The notes: generated from the sequence alone by a model not told the origin. Shown: positions 46,408-56,939, numbered from the stretch's first letter. The stretch: DNA of 64,000 bases from Chitinophagaceae bacterium (GCA_019638615.1 JAHBTL010000001.1:124001-188000); one strand, 5' to 3'. Numbers and translations are program-made.

Positions 46408-49400
46408 GGATGTGTAAAATTGAAATGATAAATAACATTCGTTTTAGGATTAATACCTAATTCCCATACTCCTTGTGAACCCCTGAATGTACCGGGCACT
46501 CTCCAATTCATCCCTCCTTTAAAAGTAGCATCAAGTGTTCCCTTGCCTGTTGACATAATTTCTTGAATAGTTAAAGGCGAGTTCATATATGGTCTTGCCA
46601 ATTGCCCTTTATTCGCTCCTCTTGTAACTACTTCCGTCAAATGCTTACCTGCTGATTTAGTGTAGGTAAAAGCGTTAGTACTTCCCTTTGCGACTTGCCC
46701 TTCTAATGCCACTCCGCTCACGGAAAGTTTCTTCAAAATTAAAATTTCCAGTGCTTTTTCTAAAGTAAATCCTAATCCATATTGATAATCGTCCGCTGTA
46801 TATTGGGGTAAGTTTTGCGCAATCTCAACCGCGGCATCACCAATCGACATTACGCTATATGCACCCCCAGTAAAGGTATTAGCAACCGACTCTAGATATC
46901 CCTTAACGGTAAATTGGCTTGCTATGCCATTCCATGTACTTTTTAAGCCACCCAACATTCCATCCCCAATGTTTTTTGCTACACTGTTTTTTTCATTTTG
47001 ATTGACCTTCTTCTTTCCGCCACCCCCACCGCCATCATCTTGATTATTGTTTTGACTTTGCGAGCCTTGTAAGAAAGCTCTAATCTCATCTGCGTTACTT
47101 GTGCTTGCATTACCGTTTGCATCATAACTCCACATTCCATCCGGATCTATAAATCGCAAGGGATTATTTAAGGCATAAGTATAAGGCGACCATCTACGAC
47201 CTAACTCAGCCAGCGGGTCAATAACATTCCACCTTCCAATCTGCGCATCATACATCCTCGCTCCATAGTCTAACCACTCTAACCCACTGCCATCACTAAA
47301 CTCCTTACGCTGTTCTTCCTTACCGTTGAACTTATACTTGTTTTCGGCTATTCCGTTTAAAGCCTTAGAGCTTATCCCCGCCATAGTGAGTCCGAAGGGA
47401 TAATAATGCGTTTCCTCAAGAATAGCTCCTCTTGTGTGTATTACCTGGAGGTTGTCAAAGAACACGTTCACGGGGCTTTCGTTGCTGACGTAAATATACA
47501 CATATCCGCTCTTTAATGCCGTTTTTCCGGTAATGGCATGCGATTTAACAACACTGTTCGTCCCAACCTTATCGCCTGCTGCCTGTATATTACCGAGCGC
47601 GTCTTTTACTACCTGGAACTGCTCATCAAAAAAGATATAGTTGATATATGCCTTGGGAATCGTGGGCGCTCCTGCCGCATCGGTGGTCTGGTTGCCCAGC
47701 AAAGTGCTGATACCGGATGTTACATTGCTGACGCCATTGAGCTGCGAAGCGGTAATGCCCCCGTGGGTAGCCGCTGCAGTACCGCCCAGAGGTCCTCCTA
47801 ATAAGCCGGTCAAAATGTCCAGGATGGGCACGGCGCTGTTGGCTCCGGTGCCACCGGTGTTGTTCTGGAAATAATAGCTCCTGCCAAAGATGTCTATCTT
47901 ATCGCCTGCCATTACTTTCAGGGTAATGCCCAGCCCGGTTTTGTTGGTTGTGCTGTTGAGCCTGTAGAGCTTTTCGCTGTTGGCGGTTGTATTGCTGTTG
48001 GGGTTCGGGTTTACCGGCGGGTTGCCATTGTGGTTGGGATAGTTCGTGATGCCTGAGGCTGCGCTCCTGTCTGCTACATAGACGCTGTTGATATCGTAAT
48101 AATCCTTTTCCTTAAAGGCAGCATTAGGGCTGCCATCGGCTGAGAGGCTGCCCTCCAGGGTAGCGGCAGGGTAAATGTCCTGCTTCTGCTCATCGGTGAG
48201 CACCATTCGTACATTGCCCAGGTGGTCTTTAATGAAGTAATCGTATGCGAAGCCGGTGGGTCTGTCGGGCAGGGAGGCATTGTTGTACAAAGCCCTGATC
48301 CGCCCTTCTTCATGGGCGGTAAACAGCAGCCTGTCGGTATAATCGGGGCTGGCAGCATCTGCCGGCGTGGTGGTTTTGGTTTCATACACAAACCCTTCCA
48401 GGTATTTGGTGAGGGTCTCCACTGTTTTACCGGTCACGGAGTTGTCTGTTGTTCTTTTCCAGAGCTTAGCGCCCAGCACATCGTATACATATCCCACCGT
48501 GCCTTTGGCAGTGGTAATGAGCTGGGGCAGCTCCATATAGCTGTAATAGGCAATGGAGCTGATGGCTTTGTTGTTGTCCATGGTGAGGCTGCCATTCTCG
48601 TTGTAAGCATAATCTGCTGTGCCCGCAGCATTGGCGCCGTCTTTAAAATCGCCCAGCGCTCCATTGGTGGAAGCCACAATGGAGGGGTCTTCGGTAACCC
48701 GCTGCAACCGGTTGCTGCCGGGCTCGTACGTGTAAGTAAGCTTGTCAATAGGCGCTGAGCTGTTGAGCTTTAGCCCGTATTGGGTCATGGCAGTCATATT
48801 GCCATTGTAGTCATAGCCCGGTATGCTCACCGAAAAGTCGATGCCTGCCGAAGTATTGAACACCGCAGCGGCGCCGGATCCCGAAGCGTATTGCCCAAAG
48901 GCTGCCTCCGTAAGCCGGTTGGCGGCATCGTAGCTGAAGTTGTACCTGCGCCGCTGCTGGTCGCCTTCGCTTTTCCACAGCATGCTGCTGATATTGCCAT
49001 TGTACTGTTTGGAAGCATAAGTGCCCAGCCCGGGGTCTTTGTCATAGCCCAGCTCCATGGCAAAATACTGGTCGGCATTGGAGCTGTTCATGTACCCTTT
49101 GTTAAGGCTGAGCAGCCAGCCCCGGATGTTGTAGGTATAGTCCAGCGTTGCCAGTGGCGTGCCGGCGGGGGCGCCGGGCTTGTTGCCGATCTTTTTGGTT
49201 TTGAGCTGTCCCAGCGCATCGTATTCATGGGTGGCAATGGCAGTCCAGCCGGCAGGCATGGCATTGCTGTTCACCAGGTTGTTGCGGATCTTCTTTTGGG
49301 TAAGGATGAGCCTGCCCAGGTCATCATAGCTCATATCGGTCACCACAATGCTGTTGTGCACGGTGTTGAGCGTTTTGGTGTGCTTGTGCACCACCCGCAG

Positions 49401-51035
49401 GGGCTGACCCGCCCAGTTGTACTGGGTGGTGATCACAGAAGTGCCACCGGTACAGTTCCTTCTTTTTACCTGTATGACCCTTGCCTTATCATCATAAATG
49501 TTGACGGTATACTCAAAATAGGTGGTTGAGGTGCTTACCCTTACGCGGGTCCAGGTAGTCAGCCCCCGGGTCTGTAATGACTGTACGGGCTGCTGCGCAT
49601 ACAAAGGAGCGGTATTGTAAGCGGTATGCAGGTAGGTGCCTGTGCTGTAGGTGTTGTCAATCTCTTTGGAGAGCGGGGATCCTGCGGCAGCCATGCCATC
49701 GTAATGGTCGTATCCCGTTTGGGTGAGCAGGGTATGCTGCGATCCCGGGGGCGGGCTTGCCAGGCTGAAAGGGAAGGCAATGCTGGCACCAGCCGCAGTA
49801 AGGATCTGGCTGAAGGTTTTATTCTTGAGCGTGGTATAGTTGGAAGAGAGCTCCCCGGTTTGTATGGGGCGGTTGAGCTCATCGTAATTGGTGACCAGCC
49901 AGTTTTTGGGGCTGGTAGCGCGTTGCCTGCCATCCTGGGTGAGCACCAGGCGGTCGCGGGCGTCGTATACCATCCACAGGGCATTGGCTTGCGTAACACC
50001 GGGCACTTTTTTCATGATCATGCGGTTACGCTGGTCGTACTCGTAGCGGAAGGTCTGCTGATCTAAAATGGTGCTGTTCAGCGCCCAGCCGTTGTTGTCG
50101 AGCGCTTTTACGCCTTCTGGCTGTATCACGCAGCGCAGGTTATTGAGGTCGTCGTAAATATAGTAGGTGCACATCCAGCCGGCATGGCTGCTGCCGCTTC
50201 CATTGTCAGAGACCGTAGTAAGCGCCGGTACTTTTTTTAAGATCACCTTGCCTTCCTTGTCTTTAAACTCTATTACCTGGCTGTTGTGCTCATCCGCCGT
50301 GATGGTTTTATAGAGCTGCCCGGCATCGTAGGTGGCAGAGCTGGCATAATCGCCCCAACTGCCTAAAGCAGGGAAAGTAGCGGTCCATATCCTCACCGCA
50401 TCGGTGGCGGTATTGACATAATATTTTGTCTTCACGGAGCGGCGGCTTGACTCAACGCTGTTATGCATGGTGCCTGCCCAACTGTTACCGGCTGATGTCA
50501 TCTCGGAAACTCTGTTGAGCGGGGAGGCTTCAAAGCGGGTCTCCCCGTAAAAAAAGGTCTCGCCCTGACCGCTGAGGGGTGAGTTAGCACTGCCGGAGTT
50601 ATAAAACGCTTCCTGCTGACTAAAGGGATTTAGCTTGAATTTGCCATCGCTGATGGAGGTATTGCCACCGGTGTTGTTGGCGGGTGTGGGCAGGTATGTA
50701 AAAGCCTCGCGCCCGAAGGCGTCATATTCTGTCATGCTCACCATATCCACGGCTGTACCGCCGGTGGGCAGGGAGCCTTGTTTGATCACGGTTTGCAGGG
50801 GACGACCCAGCCCGTCGAAGTATTGGGTGGTTTGCTGCACATCGCGAAGATTGCGGGTAATAAGCGTATTGGCATCCTGCTCAGGCGCTTTGGCTTCCCA
50901 GCTGCGGACATAGTTGACCTTGGTGGTGGCGGAGTAGCCCGCAGGAACAGCGCGTTGTGCCTGGGCAAAAACACATATCCCGCACAACAATACACAGCTC
51001 CACAGCTTTTTGGTTGAATGCATGGTGTATGACAT
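46404..51035 (-). CDS. DUF6443/YD-repeat RHS protein with C-terminal toxin tip
   Basis: This is a 1543-residue RHS protein. A signal peptide (to about FAQAQ, residue 27; starts at 51035 or 51023) is followed by a DUF6443-like N terminus ([34 protein letters not shown]). Many YD repeats come next ([38 protein letters not shown]), then [20 protein letters not shown]. The RHS core [21 protein letters not shown] with [18 protein letters not shown] ends at about residue 1300. The final 243 residues are variable: a Gly/Lys/Gln-rich linker and a compact tip (about 1458-1543) with [31 protein letters not shown] and terminal YHFNF. The tip looks like a polymorphic-toxin nuclease; the family name is not certain. 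The immunity candidate overlaps its stop. Confidence 0.88.
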   Translation of the reverse strand: MSYTMHSTKKLWSCVLLCGICVFAQAQRAVPAGYSATTKVNYVRSWEAKAPEQDANTLITRNLRDVQQTTQYFDGLGRPLQTVIKQGSLPTGGTAVDMVSMTEYDAFGREAFTYLPTPANNTGGNTSISDGKFKLNPFSQQEAFYNSGSANSPLSGQGETFFYGETRFEASPLNRVSEMTSAGNSWAGTMHNSVESSRRSVKTKYYVNTATDAVRIWTATFPALGSWGDYASSATYDAGQLYKTITADEHNSQVIEFKDKEGKVILKKVPALTTVSDNGSGSSHAGWMCTYYIYDDLNNLRCVIQPEGVKALDNNGWALNSTILDQQTFRYEYDQRNRMIMKKVPGVTQANALWMVYDARDRLVLTQDGRQRATSPKNWLVTNYDELNRPIQTGELSSNYTTLKNKTFSQILTAAGASIAFPFSLASPPPGSQHTLLTQTGYDHYDGMAAAGSPLSKEIDNTYSTGTYLHTAYNTAPLYAQQPVQSLQTRGLTTWTRVRVSTSTTYFEYTVNIYDDKARVIQVKRRNCTGGTSVITTQYNWAGQPLRVVHKHTKTLNTVHNSIVVTDMSYDDLGRLILTQKKIRNNLVNSNAMPAGWTAIATHEYDALGQLKTKKIGNKPGAPAGTPLATLDYTYNIRGWLLSLNKGYMNSSNADQYFAMELGYDKDPGLGTYASKQYNGNISSMLWKSEGDQQRRRYNFSYDAANRLTEAAFGQYASGSGAAAVFNTSAGIDFSVSIPGYDYNGNMTAMTQYGLKLNSSAPIDKLTYTYEPGSNRLQRVTEDPSIVASTNGALGDFKDGANAAGTADYAYNENGSLTMDNNKAISSIAYYSYMELPQLITTAKGTVGYVYDVLGAKLWKRTTDNSVTGKTVETLTKYLEGFVYETKTTTPADAASPDYTDRLLFTAHEEGRIRALYNNASLPDRPTGFAYDYFIKDHLGNVRMVLTDEQKQDIYPAATLEGSLSADGSPNAAFKEKDYYDINSVYVADRSAASGITNYPNHNGNPPVNPNPNSNTTANSEKLYRLNSTTNKTGLGITLKVMAGDKIDIFGRSYYFQNNTGGTGANSAVPILDILTGLLGGPLGGTAAATHGGITASQLNGVSNVTSGISTLLGNQTTDAAGAPTIPKAYINYIFFDEQFQVVKDALGNIQAAGDKVGTNSVVKSHAITGKTALKSGYVYIYVSNESPVNVFFDNLQVIHTRGAILEETHYYPFGLTMAGISSKALNGIAENKYKFNGKEEQRKEFSDGSGLEWLDYGARMYDAQIGRWNVIDPLAELGRRWSPYTYALNNPLRFIDPDGMWSYDANGNASTSNADEIRAFLQGSQSQNNNQDDGGGGGGKKKVNQNEKNSVAKNIGDGMLGGLKSTWNGIASQFTVKGYLESVANTFTGGAYSVMSIGDAAVEIAQNLPQYTADDYQYGLGFTLEKALEILILKKLSVSGVALEGQVAKGSTNAFTYTKSAGKHLTEVVTRGANKGQLARPYMNSPLTIQEIMSTGKGTLDATFKGGMNWRVPGTFRGSQGVWELGINPKTNVIYHFNFTHP

Positions 51036-51038
51036 GAG

Positions 51039-54000
51039 TTATTGATTGTAGGGTTTTTGATACTGGTAGTCCATGGTCTTGATCAGGTTATTGTCCTGGT
51101 CGCGGATGGATTGCAGGCGCCCGAAGCCATCGTACTGGTAATAGGTAATGCGGTTATTGGCATCGCACCGGCTGGTCATGCCGATAAGCGGCTCGTAGGT
51201 GTAGGTGGTCATTTGGGCGGTGGAAGGGTAAAGCCTGAGCTCGTCAATTATACCGCTGGTGCCCGACACCGTTATTAACCCGCCGGCAGGGTTTACCACT
51301 GTATGCTCGTGATAGGTCCAGCCGTTGATGGTTTTACCGGTGCCGGCTGTGGTACCGTTTACGGAAACGGCGCCGCTTTTTTTCCAGTAGGAAACAATAT
51401 AGGTGGCTGTAGCGCTCAGCCCGCTTTTGGTAATGCTGCTGCCAAGGGTATATGCTTTTTTACCGGTGGGCGCAGTAGCATCTGCCAGGGGCGTACCGCT
51501 AAAGGTCCAGTTACCTTTCCCATCGGCTTCAAAGGAAGTGTGGGCGATATCGGAGAAGGAGGAATTGATGACTTCCGCTATTGGATAGGAACTGTTGTAA
51601 TCCCAGAGGTAGGATTGGTTGATATCATCGGATTTTTGTTGCTCAAGAATGTTACCACTATTGTCGAAATTGAGAAATTCAATTTTCTTCTCTATTGGAT
51701 TTGTTTTTATTTGCTCATAGATTTCATGCGGAGTTACAATTTTTGAATCCTGTAACTTATAAGCTATCAATTTTTTTTTATTTAAAGTATTGTTTAAGAA
51801 CTCTTCTGTTTGCACATTAGCTAAAATATTCCGCGCCTTCATCGTATCCAATGCCTGCGACGCGATAGAAGAAAGCGGAGTGCTGGCATGAATGATACTT
51901 TTGTCTAATGGAGTTCTGCTCAACAGTACTAAGGAATCTCCCTTGCTGTCATACTGTACTGTTCGCGTCGGTTCTAAATAGTCGGTGTTGGTATAATAAA
52001 AAAGAGCAATGGTCTTTATAGAATCACTCCCGGAGTATTGAATATTCTCTGATTTATGCAATTTTTTATCGCCCGATTCAATATAATAAAACCCATATTG
52101 ATAGTTAGGATAACTGCCTGTTAAATTATTATTCACTATGAATTCTGACATATCTTCGGATCCCCCCCGTAAAGAATAGCAGTACCTTCTCAATCTGAGA
52201 CCGCGGATCTCTTCTTTTTTAATGTCGAGATAGGTATTTCTCAATCGTTGCACTTCAATAAAATTTCCATTTTGTTCTCTTTTATAATCAACCTTTTCAA
52301 TCAATTTGCCAAAGCTCCATCCATTATGGATGCCCAGATATAAGTTATATGTATTGTCTTGGGGATTTTGAGGACCATAGACACCGTGTGTTGGATTTTG
52401 ATAATTGTATTTATAGACAGTTTTACCTATGTTATTTGTAAGATCACGTGTATACTCCGTAACCTGTTCATAACATACGGGGCTGGATAGTGCGCCTTGA
52501 AGCTCATTTGAGAATCGTGCATTATAAGATGTGCTCCTATGACTGCTGGTTTGTAATATTTCATCAACTGAAACATGTATGTTGCTAAAAGAAAAATGTG
52601 GCAACTGCCCCGTTTTTAATACTGCAATACCATATCCATTCTCGGTGTTGCCGTATTTATATGATTTTAATCCTGTCAGCGTATCATTAAAATCGTAGTT
52701 CGAAATTTTTGTTATTCTAAGTCCGCCAGCATCTTTGATCCCGTTATCATAATATTTATTTAGTTCATATTCAAACTTGGTTTTTCCTCCTGTGGGATAC
52801 CGGATACTTTCCAGCATATAGTCCTTTGTGTGTAATTCCGAAGGAGATCGATTCGCATTCGGACCTCCAATTGGATAAGTATATGTTCCTGCAGTTGTAC
52901 CTTCAATAGTGATGTTCATGGAAGGAAGAATGCTGGAATAAGCTGATTGATTGTAGAACCCCCACCAGTCCGTCATTTTTTCAATTTCAACATTATTAGG
53001 TAACGAAAGATTGTTATAGTAAGTGAATAAGTATTTCTGGCTGCTATCCGTCTCAGAACCATTAAGAATTTTGAGCGAATCCAGCTTTACATAATTTGTA
53101 AAACTGTCATATCGTGAAGAGCTGAAACGGAATGTCTTTATGGGAGTAGCTCCTGCTTCCGGGTATACTTTTATCCGTATAAGCTTGCTTTTGTCCGTAT
53201 CGTATTCAAATGAAATGCGTCCATTTTTAAATTTTATTTCGTTTATTACCATTATATCACTTAGTTGCATGCCATAAGTGGAGTAAGAATTCTGAACTGA
53301 AGAAGATGGTGTCAAATCATTTACTACTATCTTATCTCCAACCGCCCGCCTTGACTCTATAGAACTTTGAACGTAACTAAAACTAACGGTATCGCTCCGG
53401 TCGTTTGAAATGATCTCGGTTAGCAGCCAGCTCGAAACAAACCCAAATACGTTATTGCCCAGACTGGTTTGCGATACTTCGTGATACTCCGTTCCATTCC
53501 TAAGCGATTTGCCAAACCGGAAAATAGTTCCTTGCTCATTAATGATTGTAAAGGCAATAAATTTATCCCCCGCACTATTTTTTTCATAAGTGATTTTTAA
53601 TGGTCTATATGTTGTAGTAAGGGGTATTTTAGCAGTTCCAGAATTTTTTAGCACAAAACTTCCTGCATCTGCGCTCACATCGAAAGTAAACAAATCATAT
53701 TCTGCATCCTTTGCTCCTTCATCAAGACTCTTTAAATATTGATAGTCAGAATAATTGTTAAATCCCGTCCTTTGATCAAACCCGTCTGGGAAATTGGCTT
53801 GATCGTCCGGCGCGCCATACACAGTTCTTATTAGCCTCCCCCCAGCTTTTAAAGTCCAGGCCGCTCCTATAATTCCATTAAACATGGTTGGCTTAAATCC
53901 TGATGGGTGATTTTGTAGTTCGATAGGTAATGTAATGCGAGGCGTTTTAATTTCATATAATGGGATCCGAATATCAGGGATACCGGTAAAATGTCCAACA

Positions 54001-54155
54001 GGATATTCTCCATATTTCTGCATTTCCATTGCAGCTGGTGATGGCTGGCCAACCTTCATTAGAGTTGGCGTAGTTTGAGAAACACAATCAAGCGCAAAAT
54101 TGTGCAATAGAAAAGTTTCTATTAAGAAAAGAAAAACCCTGGTGCTAGTTTTCAT
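51039..54155 (-). CDS. RHS/YD-repeat shell protein, first component
   Basis: This protein of 1038 residues is the first of two RHS shell genes. After a signal peptide (hydrophobic 7-24, cleavage near CVSQ) the N terminus reads PSPAAMEMQKYGEYPVGHFT, GIPDIRIPLYEIKTP and LPIELQNHPSGFKP...WTLKAGGRLIRTVYG, the pattern of the entry region of Bacteroidota RHS and SpvB/TcB-like proteins. Sparse YD-like strands fill the middle. A short beta-sandwich-like region follows (HTSFEADGKGNWTFSGTPLA to IIDELRLYP), and the end has YQYDGFGRLQSIRDQDNNLI. It lacks the RHS core and toxin tip, and stops three bases before the start of the second RHS gene. Together the two probably build one toxin-enclosing shell. 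Confidence 0.83.
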   Translation of the reverse strand: MKTSTRVFLFLIETFLLHNFALDCVSQTTPTLMKVGQPSPAAMEMQKYGEYPVGHFTGIPDIRIPLYEIKTPRITLPIELQNHPSGFKPTMFNGIIGAAWTLKAGGRLIRTVYGAPDDQANFPDGFDQRTGFNNYSDYQYLKSLDEGAKDAEYDLFTFDVSADAGSFVLKNSGTAKIPLTTTYRPLKITYEKNSAGDKFIAFTIINEQGTIFRFGKSLRNGTEYHEVSQTSLGNNVFGFVSSWLLTEIISNDRSDTVSFSYVQSSIESRRAVGDKIVVNDLTPSSSVQNSYSTYGMQLSDIMVINEIKFKNGRISFEYDTDKSKLIRIKVYPEAGATPIKTFRFSSSRYDSFTNYVKLDSLKILNGSETDSSQKYLFTYYNNLSLPNNVEIEKMTDWWGFYNQSAYSSILPSMNITIEGTTAGTYTYPIGGPNANRSPSELHTKDYMLESIRYPTGGKTKFEYELNKYYDNGIKDAGGLRITKISNYDFNDTLTGLKSYKYGNTENGYGIAVLKTGQLPHFSFSNIHVSVDEILQTSSHRSTSYNARFSNELQGALSSPVCYEQVTEYTRDLTNNIGKTVYKYNYQNPTHGVYGPQNPQDNTYNLYLGIHNGWSFGKLIEKVDYKREQNGNFIEVQRLRNTYLDIKKEEIRGLRLRRYCYSLRGGSEDMSEFIVNNNLTGSYPNYQYGFYYIESGDKKLHKSENIQYSGSDSIKTIALFYYTNTDYLEPTRTVQYDSKGDSLVLLSRTPLDKSIIHASTPLSSIASQALDTMKARNILANVQTEEFLNNTLNKKKLIAYKLQDSKIVTPHEIYEQIKTNPIEKKIEFLNFDNSGNILEQQKSDDINQSYLWDYNSSYPIAEVINSSFSDIAHTSFEADGKGNWTFSGTPLADATAPTGKKAYTLGSSITKSGLSATATYIVSYWKKSGAVSVNGTTAGTGKTINGWTYHEHTVVNPAGGLITVSGTSGIIDELRLYPSTAQMTTYTYEPLIGMTSRCDANNRITYYQYDGFGRLQSIRDQDNNLIKTMDYQYQKPYNQ

Positions 54156-54357
54156 ACCATTTTTATTTTTATATCAAATCCAAAATTGCCATTGAGTATT
54201 ATAATCTATTTTCACCTCACCCTCCACACCAACGCCCGTATACCAGGCATATTTACCTTTTGTCTGAATCACCGATCCGCCGGATTAAAGGCTTGCACCG
54301 ATTTCTTTTTTCCGCACCCTCCGCGTCATCTTCTTCCATCCGTGATTCAGACAATCA
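54156..54357. repeat. inverted-repeat-bounded element and tail remnant
   Basis: TTGTCTGAATCAC (54260-54272) and GTGATTCAGACAA (54342-54354) are a perfect 13-bp inverted repeat enclosing about 69 bases. On the far side of it, on the minus strand (about 54200-54250), a short frame reads NMPGIRALVWRVR, similar to the NIPATPAFVWRVGYEF end of the gene at 54358-55866. So the element separates the real C-terminal end from a decayed second copy of that end. The 13-base arms start three bases from the gene's stop. Confidence 0.5.
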
Positions 54358-55866
54358 TTAAAACTCATATCCCACCCTCCACACAAAAGCAGGAGTAGCG
54401 GGTATGTTCCGGCGATGAAGGAAGTCGAATAAAAAACTAACCGTTCCCAGCATCTTCTTCCCCTTCTTCAACGGCGAGCGCATGCTGTATTTCTTGCTTA
54501 AGCCTGCCAATGCATTTTTTGACCAGTTGGTATAGTTCTTAAAATCTGCCAGGCTTTCAATCGTGCGGTGATGGTTCATTTCCGCCCCGGCATACAACCA
54601 CAAACTGCTCATCAACCGGCTGTTGGTTTTAAATAAGTCGGGCGCCTTCCACTCGGCAAATACACGTGCTCCCAGTGATTCTCCGGTCACCCTGATATTT
54701 TTCCAGTTCTGCCCTAAACCCAGCTTTGAAGAAAGACCAATGCCTGCCTGTACCTTTTCAGATAACCTGTAAGCAGCCGTAACGGCTATGTCCACTCGTG
54801 TGGGAAAATACTGGCCTGATCGCTGTGTGCTGAAATTGGAGCCGAGTTGAATCCGCTTTAAAAACGATTTTGTTTTTTCAGGGTTGGGCGTAAAATGCTC
54901 CGGTACTGTCATATCGCTGCTGCCGCCACTGTTGATGCCCAACTGGTTCAGCTTGTCTTTGAGCTTTGAAAGCTCTCCCTGCGCCTGCTGTATCTGCTGC
55001 TGTAAATATTGGGCAGGATTGGCATTGGCTCCATTGGTGGCAGGTAAGGCTAACTGCTGTTGCAATACCTGCTGCACCCCGGCTCTTGTCTGTAAACCTG
55101 CCAAAGCCTGCGGGGTGCCATAATGATCCGGGGTGGGGAACAGCTGAGCCAAAATGGAATGCTTCTGCCAGAAGGAGGAAAAAGCGGGTACGTTCTGCAG
55201 TACTGCCAGTGTTTTAGCAATGAGCTTATCGGGCTCGTTCAAAACCTGCCTGTATTCCTGTAATTGCTGTGAGTAGTAAAACGCTTCACGCTGGTATTTG
55301 CCAAAATATTTGCTTACGCCTTTAGGCAGGTTGGAGTAATTACTCAGCAACTGCTTGAGCTGTTGCTGCCGCTGCTGCACATATTGCTGAATGTTTTCCG
55401 CTTCGTTGAGCCTGCTTTGCAATTGCTGCAGATTTTGCAGGGAGCTGCCGAGCTGTTGTTGTATGTCTTTGGTCTTTGAAACAAGGTTCCCGGCTTCTTT
55501 CAGGAAGCGAAGTGAAGTAGCCAGAGAATCTATTCCGGGTAAGTAGTTCCCTGTCAACAGCCTGTCCACCCTGCTGCCGGCATTATTGAATTGTTGGGAG
55601 AGCTGAGCATATTTTTGTTTTACATCTTCCAAAGCAGCGGAAGAGTCGAAGGCGGCCAGGCTTTTGAAGATCTTTTCCTCCTGCCGGGAAAGGCTTTTTA
55701 TATACTTCGCACTTTGCCGGGAAAGCTGGTCATCTACCCCGTTTAGCTTTTTATCAATACGGGTAATATAGTCGGGGGGAAGTTCAATAACTGCACCATG
55801 TTGGCTGTCCTGCGCCCGGGAGCCGCTGATAGCAAGGAAGAAGGTTACAGTCAGTATGAATTTCAT
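54358..55866 (-). CDS. coiled-coil protein with beta-barrel-like C terminus (RHS cassette)
   Basis: These 502 residues are not assigned to a family I recognise. The start at 55866 (MKFILTVTFFLAISGSRAQ) gives a clean signal peptide ending at about residue 19; an ATG at 55881 would add five residues. Residues about 30-205 are strongly helical and Gln-rich (QQLGSSLQNLQQLQSRLNEAE, QQYVQQRQQQLKQLL), consistent with a long coiled coil. A second coiled-coil segment covers about 290-320. From about 340 to the end the sequence alternates as in an outer-membrane barrel (FPTRVDIAVTAAYRLSEKVQ, GARVFAEWK, SLWLYAGAEM) and closes with WRVGYEF, a terminal aromatic. As first gene of the RHS cassette it could anchor or export the RHS shell. 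This role is inferred only from order. Confidence 0.75.
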   Translation of the reverse strand: MKFILTVTFFLAISGSRAQDSQHGAVIELPPDYITRIDKKLNGVDDQLSRQSAKYIKSLSRQEEKIFKSLAAFDSSAALEDVKQKYAQLSQQFNNAGSRVDRLLTGNYLPGIDSLATSLRFLKEAGNLVSKTKDIQQQLGSSLQNLQQLQSRLNEAENIQQYVQQRQQQLKQLLSNYSNLPKGVSKYFGKYQREAFYYSQQLQEYRQVLNEPDKLIAKTLAVLQNVPAFSSFWQKHSILAQLFPTPDHYGTPQALAGLQTRAGVQQVLQQQLALPATNGANANPAQYLQQQIQQAQGELSKLKDKLNQLGINSGGSSDMTVPEHFTPNPEKTKSFLKRIQLGSNFSTQRSGQYFPTRVDIAVTAAYRLSEKVQAGIGLSSKLGLGQNWKNIRVTGESLGARVFAEWKAPDLFKTNSRLMSSLWLYAGAEMNHHRTIESLADFKNYTNWSKNALAGLSKKYSMRSPLKKGKKMLGTVSFLFDFLHRRNIPATPAFVWRVGYEF

Positions 55867-56198
55867 AGCAGTGTTTAACAAAAAAGATTACAGCACTAAG
55901 CTACACAGGCTTTTATCATTTGTTAAAATATTTTTTTACAACGCAGGAGGTATTATCATCTAACTGATTGATTACAGACACTTTAAAAGTTATCCACACC
56001 GTAAAAATACGGTGCGAAAAAGGGGAAGAATGGAATGAAAGACGATGGGATCGGGTAAGCCGTCTGCTGAATATGGATACCTGGCTAATGCTGCTGTTCT
56101 GCCCAAAAAGATCACCGTTGGTTACCCTCCCGGAAAACATGCAATCAACTGTTCGGGGAGCTTCCCCTGCCCACAGCATGCACATCTAACAACATTCA
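55867..56198. other. intergenic region upstream of the RHS cassette
   Basis: No gene is supported; small frames on both strands here lack family features. A hairpin CACCGTA/TACGGTG (55997-56003 with 56008-56014, loop AAAA) is the clearest element. The promoter of the cassette must lie in the AT-rich 55867-55960, but no exact TAnnTTTG was found. Confidence 0.45.
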
Positions 56199-56939
56199 TC
56201 AACCTGCACTATGCTGCCGCATAATACCTGCTATCGCTTTCAGTTCGTCTTCATCTGCGAGGTACAGGTTGCCCTTATCGGTTACGTGCAGGTTCTGAAA
56301 GGTCATGGGATCGGGCATTATTTTGCGGGCGGATGTATGGTATTCATAAGCGCCGCTTTCTTCGATGAGCTTTTTCAGGTTGGCGGACCGGACCCCGGCA
56401 CCGGGCATGATGCTGATCCTGCCGTTCGCCTGTTGCACCAGCTTGCCAAGCAGCATTCCCGCATCGGGCGCCGCGCCGGCCTGCCCGGAAGTGAGCACCC
56501 TTTCACAACCGGCAGCAATTATATCTTCCAGCGCCCGGAACGGATCGGGGGTAGCGTCGAAAGCACGATTGCAGGTAACGCCCATTGGATATGCCCATTC
56601 CACGATCCTTTTAAAACGTTCCACATCTATGTGACCGGTTACGGTTTGAACGCCTACCGATATTCCATCGCAGCCCAGCTCTCTGCAAATGCGTATATCT
56701 TCTTCCAGGATTGAAAAATCCTCATCATCGTAATAATAATTGCCCGACCTGGGCCTGATGATAGGATACAACCGGATAGAAATGCGCTCGCGTACTTTTT
56801 TAATAGTGCCATAGCTTGGGGTTGTACCGCCTTCTACCGGGTTATCACAAAGCTCCACTCTTGCAGCGCCGGCTCTTTCAGCAATCACACAGGATTGAAT
56901 ATTAAAGGAACATACTTCTAATGCAAATGACGGTGACAT
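56199..56939 (-). CDS. cutC: CutC family protein
   Basis: This cytoplasmic TIM-barrel protein of 246 residues has normal family length. Typical motifs are LEVCSFNIQSCVIAERAGAARVELCDNPVEGGTTPSYG, IRPRSGNYYYDDEDF, GCDGISVGVQT, HIDVERFKRIVEWA, TCNRAFDAT, and the C-terminal TSARKIMPDPM. Only short parts are quoted from the continuous N-terminal block. The family was first linked to copper homeostasis in E. coli, but that role is disputed and the biochemical activity is unknown. It is next to the glycosylasparaginase gene on the same strand, with 130 bases of repeat-word DNA between them. A truncated copy of its 3' end lies at 44050-44241. Confidence 0.95.
   Translation of the reverse strand: MSPSFALEVCSFNIQSCVIAERAGAARVELCDNPVEGGTTPSYGTIKKVRERISIRLYPIIRPRSGNYYYDDEDFSILEEDIRICRELGCDGISVGVQTVTGHIDVERFKRIVEWAYPMGVTCNRAFDATPDPFRALEDIIAAGCERVLTSGQAGAAPDAGMLLGKLVQQANGRISIMPGAGVRSANLKKLIEESGAYEYHTSARKIMPDPMTFQNLHVTDKGNLYLADEDELKAIAGIMRQHSAG

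Noticed and set aside
48222-49529. Long plus-strand frames (178 and 249 codons) opposite the RHS gene
   Set aside because: They are antisense shadows in the GC-rich RHS core with no recognisable motif.
55916-56189. Frames of 89 and 73 codons on opposite strands upstream of the RHS cassette
   Set aside because: No family features; the two overlap each other, and the region is better read as a leader with a short hairpin.
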